Made by a program: the position numbers and the translations under genes | Shown: positions 63,813 to 64,000 of the stretch, piece by piece | How positions within the stretch are numbered: position 1 is the first letter of the stretch | How the letters are laid out: every line of letters begins with the position of its first letter | Assembly: GCF_003363135.1 (NCBI RefSeq) | Contig: NZ_QRBB01000001.1 | Location: 1,772,501-1,836,500, forward strand | Length of the DNA stretch: 64,000 nucleotides | Origin: Alteriqipengyuania lutimaris | GTDB taxonomy: Bacteria; Pseudomonadota; Alphaproteobacteria; Sphingomonadales; Sphingomonadaceae | Direction: 5' to 3' | The notes under the pieces: model-generated | Database searches by the model: none | Told to the model about the DNA's origin: nothing | The model's input: only the letters and a program-made list of their open reading frames with translations

Positions 63813-64000
63813 GCCTTCCTCGCGACGTAGAGCCGCTCGCGGTGCCGCCGGGGTCGGATTACGCGGTGAGCCATGCGGTCGAGACCGCTGCCGCGCACGG
63901 GCCGACCAATCCCTGGGTTGCGCTCGCCTATCTGGTGGCGGGGGTGTTCTTCATTCTCGCGCTGCGAGGGCTTTCCAGCCCCGCGACCAGCCGGGCGGGC
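63809..64000 (+). CDS. pntB: NAD(P) transhydrogenase subunit beta, N-terminus (cut by window end)
   Basis: The first 64 residues are visible. A variable polar start (MSLPRDVEPLAVPPGSDY) is followed by the first membrane helix WVALAYLVAGVFFILALRGL, then SSPATSR, the conserved PntB opening. The rest, including the NADP-binding domain III, lies beyond the window. It starts within the stop of the small membrane gene (ATGA). Confidence 0.85.
   Translation, partial: MSLPRDVEPLAVPPGSDYAVSHAVETAAAHGPTNPWVALAYLVAGVFFILALRGLSSPATSRAG

Overview
The window is a GC-rich (about two-thirds G+C by eye), densely coded chromosomal segment. Gene content and order point to an alphaproteobacterium of the order Sphingomonadales, most likely family Erythrobacteraceae. 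Indicators are the serA-hisZ-purA block, a ChvG/ChvI two-component pair next to pckA and rapZ/EIIA-Man/HPr, a CcrM-type GANTC methyltransferase near rnhB and folP, a three-part proton-translocating transhydrogenase (pntAA/pntAB/pntB) and an aa3-oxidase subunit IV peptide. The genus is inference. No rRNA, CRISPR array, transposase or prophage gene is visible; the only RNA gene recognised is one tRNA-Val.

Layout. 1-11.2 kb: serine, histidine, purine, siroheme, lysine and arginine biosynthesis (serA, hisZ, purA, a Met8-like siroheme protein, lysA, argH), with a DUF5694 protein, an aldo/keto reductase and a winged-helix regulator behind a near-SOS palindrome. 11.2-20 kb: tRNA-Val, asparaginase, truA, fmt, recR, def, a 17-Cys copper-binding bundle, rmuC. 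20.6-28.2 kb: phoU with a Pho-box-like leader, then the chvI-chvG-rapZ-EIIA-HPr-methyltransferase operon, divergent from pckA; hprK, usually in this cluster, is absent. 28.3-34.6 kb: exported enzymes (HExxH/TPR peptidase, glutamine cyclotransferase, DUF885), TonB-like protein, hydrolase. 34.7-37.3 kb: two class-V cysteine desulfurase paralogues and a 2Fe-2S ferredoxin. 37.3-38.5 kb: AT-rich island with an unknown three-TM coiled-coil protein. 38.5-49.4 kb: mscS, PfpI, parC, a DUF1285-NUDIX-cca operon, DUF4253, GNAT, PQQ sugar dehydrogenase. 49.4-58.5 kb: rnhB ... ccrM ... folP, an order I recall as tighter in relatives, here interrupted by an SDR/LysR/YdcH/nhaA/CaCA block and by a lower-GC DUF4238-ParD segment flanked by direct REP copies. 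58.5-64 kb: SDR, an atypical NtrC-like regulator, COX IV peptide and the pnt locus, split by a PH-domain and a fasciclin gene; pntB runs off the end.

Dispersed repeats: at least seven REP-type palindromic blocks of a GTCA(C/T)CCC family, two blocks of a second CTGAGCxTGTCGAAG family, and two copies of an 18-bp palindrome GGGTGACACGTGTCACCC with a fixed 11-bp upstream half-repeat, upstream of phoU and folP.

Most interesting signals: the ccrM leader (three GANTC sites, a perfect DnaA box and a hairpin within 40 bp), the duplicated GTGACAC palindrome, the missing hprK, the REP-bounded orphan antitoxin segment, the AT-rich island, and two regulators lacking hallmark residues (an OxyR-like protein without the peroxidatic Cys and an NtrC-like protein with GAFAGA). 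No wholly new multi-gene system could be demonstrated from sequence alone. All domain positions come from reading by eye, without database searches.
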